Assembly: GCF_004827385.1 (NCBI RefSeq)
Contig: NZ_SRXN01000023.1
Coordinates: 1-64,000 of the forward strand
Direction of reading: 5' to 3'
Source: Ensifer sp. MPMI2T
GTDB taxonomy: Bacteria; Pseudomonadota; Alphaproteobacteria; Rhizobiales; Rhizobiaceae
Length of the DNA stretch: 64,000 nucleotides
Shown here: positions 61,896 to 64,000 of the stretch, one piece after another
Numbering within the stretch: position 1 is the stretch's first letter
Layout: each line of letters begins with the position of its first letter
Notes under the pieces: generated by a model
Database searches by the model: none
Told to the model about the DNA's origin: nothing
The model's input: the letters and a program-made list of their open reading frames with translations, nothing else
Translations under genes and position numbers: made by a program

Positions 61896-63584
61896 ATGCC
61901 CGACGCGGACGCGACGATGTCTGCTTCATCTTCCGCTGAGAGCTACGATCTCGCCAACGCTGATGAGCTCGTTTCTTTGTACGACGAGAGCTTCCATCTC
62001 GTCGACTGTTCGGCAGAACACAGGAAAGCATATGCCGTCGACTCGCTTGTCGAGACCACGCTCTGGCACATCTATCCTGAGCTACTGGCGCCCGGCCCGC
62101 GCTCCGCCGTCGAATTCGTCGTTGGAAGCGGACTGCCGCGAACCGTCGAGATAGCCGATGCGGCGTCCGGAAATCGTCGCACACTCATCATCTTCCGCAG
62201 TGCTCACGGTATCGGAATCGTCGAAGCGGAAAGAAGCTACCACCAGACATCCAGTCAAAGCGAGAGCGATCGGGCGCTCCTGTTGCACCAGGCAACTCAC
62301 GATGTCTTGACCGGACTGCCAAACCGCCGACAGTTCGGCGATCAGTTGCGCGGCGGGTTGCCTGTGCCGAACGGTGCGCGACTGGCCCTCATGCAAATCG
62401 ATCTCGATGATTTCAAACCAATCAATGACACATTAGGCCACGGCGCCGGCGATGCCGTTCTCAAGATGGCGGCGGAGCGGATCAGGAGCGTGCTGGGGGA
62501 CCGGGAACTCGCTTACCGGCTAGCCGGCGACGAATTCGCGGTCATTCAGTGGAGGGCTGAGCAACCCAAAGAGGCCGAGCGTCTGGCCGAAGCACTGGTC
62601 AACGCCTTCAAGGTGCCGTTCACGGTCGAGGGCATCAACGTCTTCGTTGGGGCAAGTGTGGGAATTGCCGTTGCTCCGGCAGACGGAAACGAGGTCGAGC
62701 AGCTGATGAAGGCGGCCGACATCGCACTCTACGCGGCAAAAAAGGACGGCCGAGGCAGGGCACGGACGTTCACCCGCTCCATGCTCGTCGTGCTCGAACA
62801 ACGAGAAATGCTGCGCCGGAGCCTGCGCACCGCCCTGCAAGAAGGTCAGTTCTTCGTTGAATATCAGCCCCTCGTGAAGACATCCTCTTCGGTAGTCGGT
62901 TTCGAAGCACTGTTGCGATGGCGCCACCCCTTGGTTGGCATCATTCCGCCGAACGTTTTCATACCGATGGCCGAAGCGGATGGTCTCATGAGCGAGATCG
63001 GTCAGTGGCTGCTGGAGCGCGCGTGCCGAGCGGCTATGACCTGGCCATCCCACTTCACAGTCGCGGTTAATCTGTCGCCAGCGGAATTCCTGGACGAGGG
63101 CCTCACGGATCGCGTGGCTCAAACGCTTGATCTGGTCGGTTTCCGCGCTGAGCGTCTTGAGCTCGAAATTACGGAGTCGGTGCTGCTGGAGCGTACGACC
63201 AACAATCTCGATACGCTCAATACCCTGAATGTGCTGGGCGTTCAGATTTCGCTCGATGACTTCGGTACTTACTATTCCTCGCTCAGTTATCTCAAGAACT
63301 TCCCGTTCGATACGATCAAGATCGACCAGTATTTCATCAAGGATCTTGAGCATGACGAGAAGAGCCAGACGATCGTCAGGTCGATAATCGCGCTCTCGCA
63401 CGGCCTTGGTATGGACGTCACCGCCGAGGGTGTGGAGACGGAAGGACAGGCCGTCTGGCTTCAGAAGGCGGGCTGCGACCGACTGCAGGGTTATTTCCTG
63501 GGCTTCCCGATCCCAGCGGAAGCAATCGGCGAATTCTTGCGCAAGTCGGCGGCCCTGCCCATGGTGGGGGCTCTCAGGACCTGA
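61896..63584 (+). CDS. GGDEF-EAL c-di-GMP turnover protein
   Basis: This 562-residue protein has an N-terminal PAS-like sensor region (about 20-110), a GGDEF domain with the altered signature AGDEF (210-214) and an EAL domain with EALLR (337-341), NLSP, ELEITES, LDDFGTYYSSL and AEGVET. The phosphodiesterase residues look intact; no RxxD inhibitory site precedes AGDEF. It is soluble. Its place next to bgsBA, whose glucan product depends on c-di-GMP in S. meliloti, suggests local control of the pool. Confidence 0.9.
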   Translation: MPDADATMSASSSAESYDLANADELVSLYDESFHLVDCSAEHRKAYAVDSLVETTLWHIYPELLAPGPRSAVEFVVGSGLPRTVEIADAASGNRRTLIIFRSAHGIGIVEAERSYHQTSSQSESDRALLLHQATHDVLTGLPNRRQFGDQLRGGLPVPNGARLALMQIDLDDFKPINDTLGHGAGDAVLKMAAERIRSVLGDRELAYRLAGDEFAVIQWRAEQPKEAERLAEALVNAFKVPFTVEGINVFVGASVGIAVAPADGNEVEQLMKAADIALYAAKKDGRGRARTFTRSMLVVLEQREMLRRSLRTALQEGQFFVEYQPLVKTSSSVVGFEALLRWRHPLVGIIPPNVFIPMAEADGLMSEIGQWLLERACRAAMTWPSHFTVAVNLSPAEFLDEGLTDRVAQTLDLVGFRAERLELEITESVLLERTTNNLDTLNTLNVLGVQISLDDFGTYYSSLSYLKNFPFDTIKIDQYFIKDLEHDEKSQTIVRSIIALSHGLGMDVTAEGVETEGQAVWLQKAGCDRLQGYFLGFPIPAEAIGEFLRKSAALPMVGALRT

Positions 63585-63646
63585 CGAGGCTCGAAGTGGC
63601 CAGAGAGTCTGGTCATCGCAGCCGGTCGGATATAGTCATGGGAGTA

Positions 63647-63664
63647 AGCGAATCAGGATTCGCT
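63647..63664. promoter_or_regulatory. perfect 8-bp inverted repeat before the last gene
   Basis: AGCGAATC-AG-GATTCGCT is a perfect palindrome ending 21 bases before the ATG at 63686. It could be an operator or a hairpin near the ribosome site of that gene. Confidence 0.45.
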
Positions 63665-63685
63665 CATGCAGTCGGAGAAAGCAGC

Positions 63686-64000
63686 ATGAACGCAGCCCAA
63701 AGGCAGCCGGCGGAAGCAAAGTTCGAACCCCTGCTCCAGTTCGAGATGGAGATGGGCACGTTCCTGTCCGATTGGCACCATTGCGATCAGCTGTCCAACT
63801 TCATGGCGCGGATGATAAGCCACAACCGGACGGATCCCGTACGACACTCGAATTTTTTCTCCTCCGCGCTCAACGAACTGCTGGAGGTTTCGTTTCGAGG
63901 CGGCTCGCCGGAGGGCCGCATCGGCTGCTCGGTCTTTCGCCAGGGTCCCAAGGAGCGCGTGGAGCTCTCCTTCCCATGCTCGCCCACCCAGCGACGGTTC
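63686..64000 (+). CDS. unidentified protein, N-terminal part (cut by window edge)
   Basis: An open frame of 105 codons starts at an ATG eight bases after GGAGA and runs off the right edge. It begins MNAAQRQPAEAKFEPLLQFE and contains FMARMISHNRTDPVRHSNFF and SALNELLEVSFRGG. The HSNFFSSALNELLE segment resembles the start of GHKL-type ATP-binding regulators, where an Asn lies in the N-box, but this is only a weak likeness. Codon use is normal for the window. It follows the GGDEF-EAL gene by 101 bases and may be in the same operon. Confidence 0.65.
   Translation, partial: MNAAQRQPAEAKFEPLLQFEMEMGTFLSDWHHCDQLSNFMARMISHNRTDPVRHSNFFSSALNELLEVSFRGGSPEGRIGCSVFRQGPKERVELSFPCSPTQRRF

Overview
The window looks like part of a secondary replicon (megaplasmid or chromid) of an alphaproteobacterium of the order Rhizobiales, most likely Sinorhizobium/Ensifer. 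The reasons are a high GC content, an ExoY/ExoF-type exopolysaccharide (EPS) export system with an ExoX/SyrA-like small membrane protein, the many ABC solute importers with GntR and Lrp regulators, and a BgsBA-type glucan synthase pair beside a GGDEF-EAL protein. This assignment is inferred from family resemblance and gene order; no database was searched. I see no tRNA, rRNA, CRISPR array, complete insertion sequence or replication origin.

Region 1 (1-26.5 kb) is one EPS/surface-polysaccharide locus. A tightly overlapping minus-strand operon (5017 down to the left edge) encodes a GDPD-like phosphodiesterase, a HAD phosphatase, a protein with two nucleotidyltransferase domains, a degenerate nucleotidyltransferase, a GT2 glycosyltransferase and the start of GalE. 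A flippase (5370-6965) reads the other way. A second minus operon makes GDP-mannose (phosphomannomutase, ManC). A third encodes a Crp/Fnr regulator, two GT4 transferases, a secreted GH16 glycanase and an ExoX-like repressor. The plus operon from 15.7 kb has ExoY, a Wzc-like chain-length protein with a broken P-loop, a GT2, ExoF, a polymerase, and then a GT8, a further glycosyltransferase and a GMC-type oxidoreductase. Three CRP-like palindromes (5178, 10375, 15649) sit in front of these operons. Two of them lie in a 69-bp block that is duplicated in inverted orientation, so the Crp/Fnr protein encoded in the middle probably controls the whole locus.

Region 2 (26.8-52.2 kb) is catabolic. After a PIN-toxin remnant come a polar amino-acid ABC importer with its GntR regulator, an M20 deacetylase, a GhrA-like dehydrogenase and a cupin; then an aldehyde dehydrogenase, a tartrate-dehydrogenase-like enzyme and a succinate-semialdehyde-type dehydrogenase; then a PuuB-like amine oxidase, two type II HAD proteins, two paralogous double-GNAT proteins, a SpuC-like aminotransferase, a complete peptide-type ABC importer, an Lrp regulator and a second FAD oxidoreductase. 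Together they suggest uptake and oxidation of amino- or amine-containing compounds to keto- and dicarboxylic acids.

Region 3 (52.2-54.6 kb) is a lower-GC EutC/EutB-like pair between two near-identical 17-bp direct repeats, probably acquired.

Region 4 (54.6-64 kb) concerns the envelope and c-di-GMP. A flotillin, an NfeD/YqiJ-like protein and a PspA protein form one operon; the PspA is fused in frame to a domain that resembles the N-terminal, pre-RuvC half of TnpB transposon nucleases. BgsB/BgsA (mixed-linkage beta-glucan synthase type) follow, divergent from a GGDEF-EAL protein and an unfinished gene at the right edge.

The most novel-looking items are the TnpB-domain/PspA fusion, the GDPD-HAD-nucleotidyltransferase decoration operon, and the self-contained Crp-type regulon of the EPS locus.
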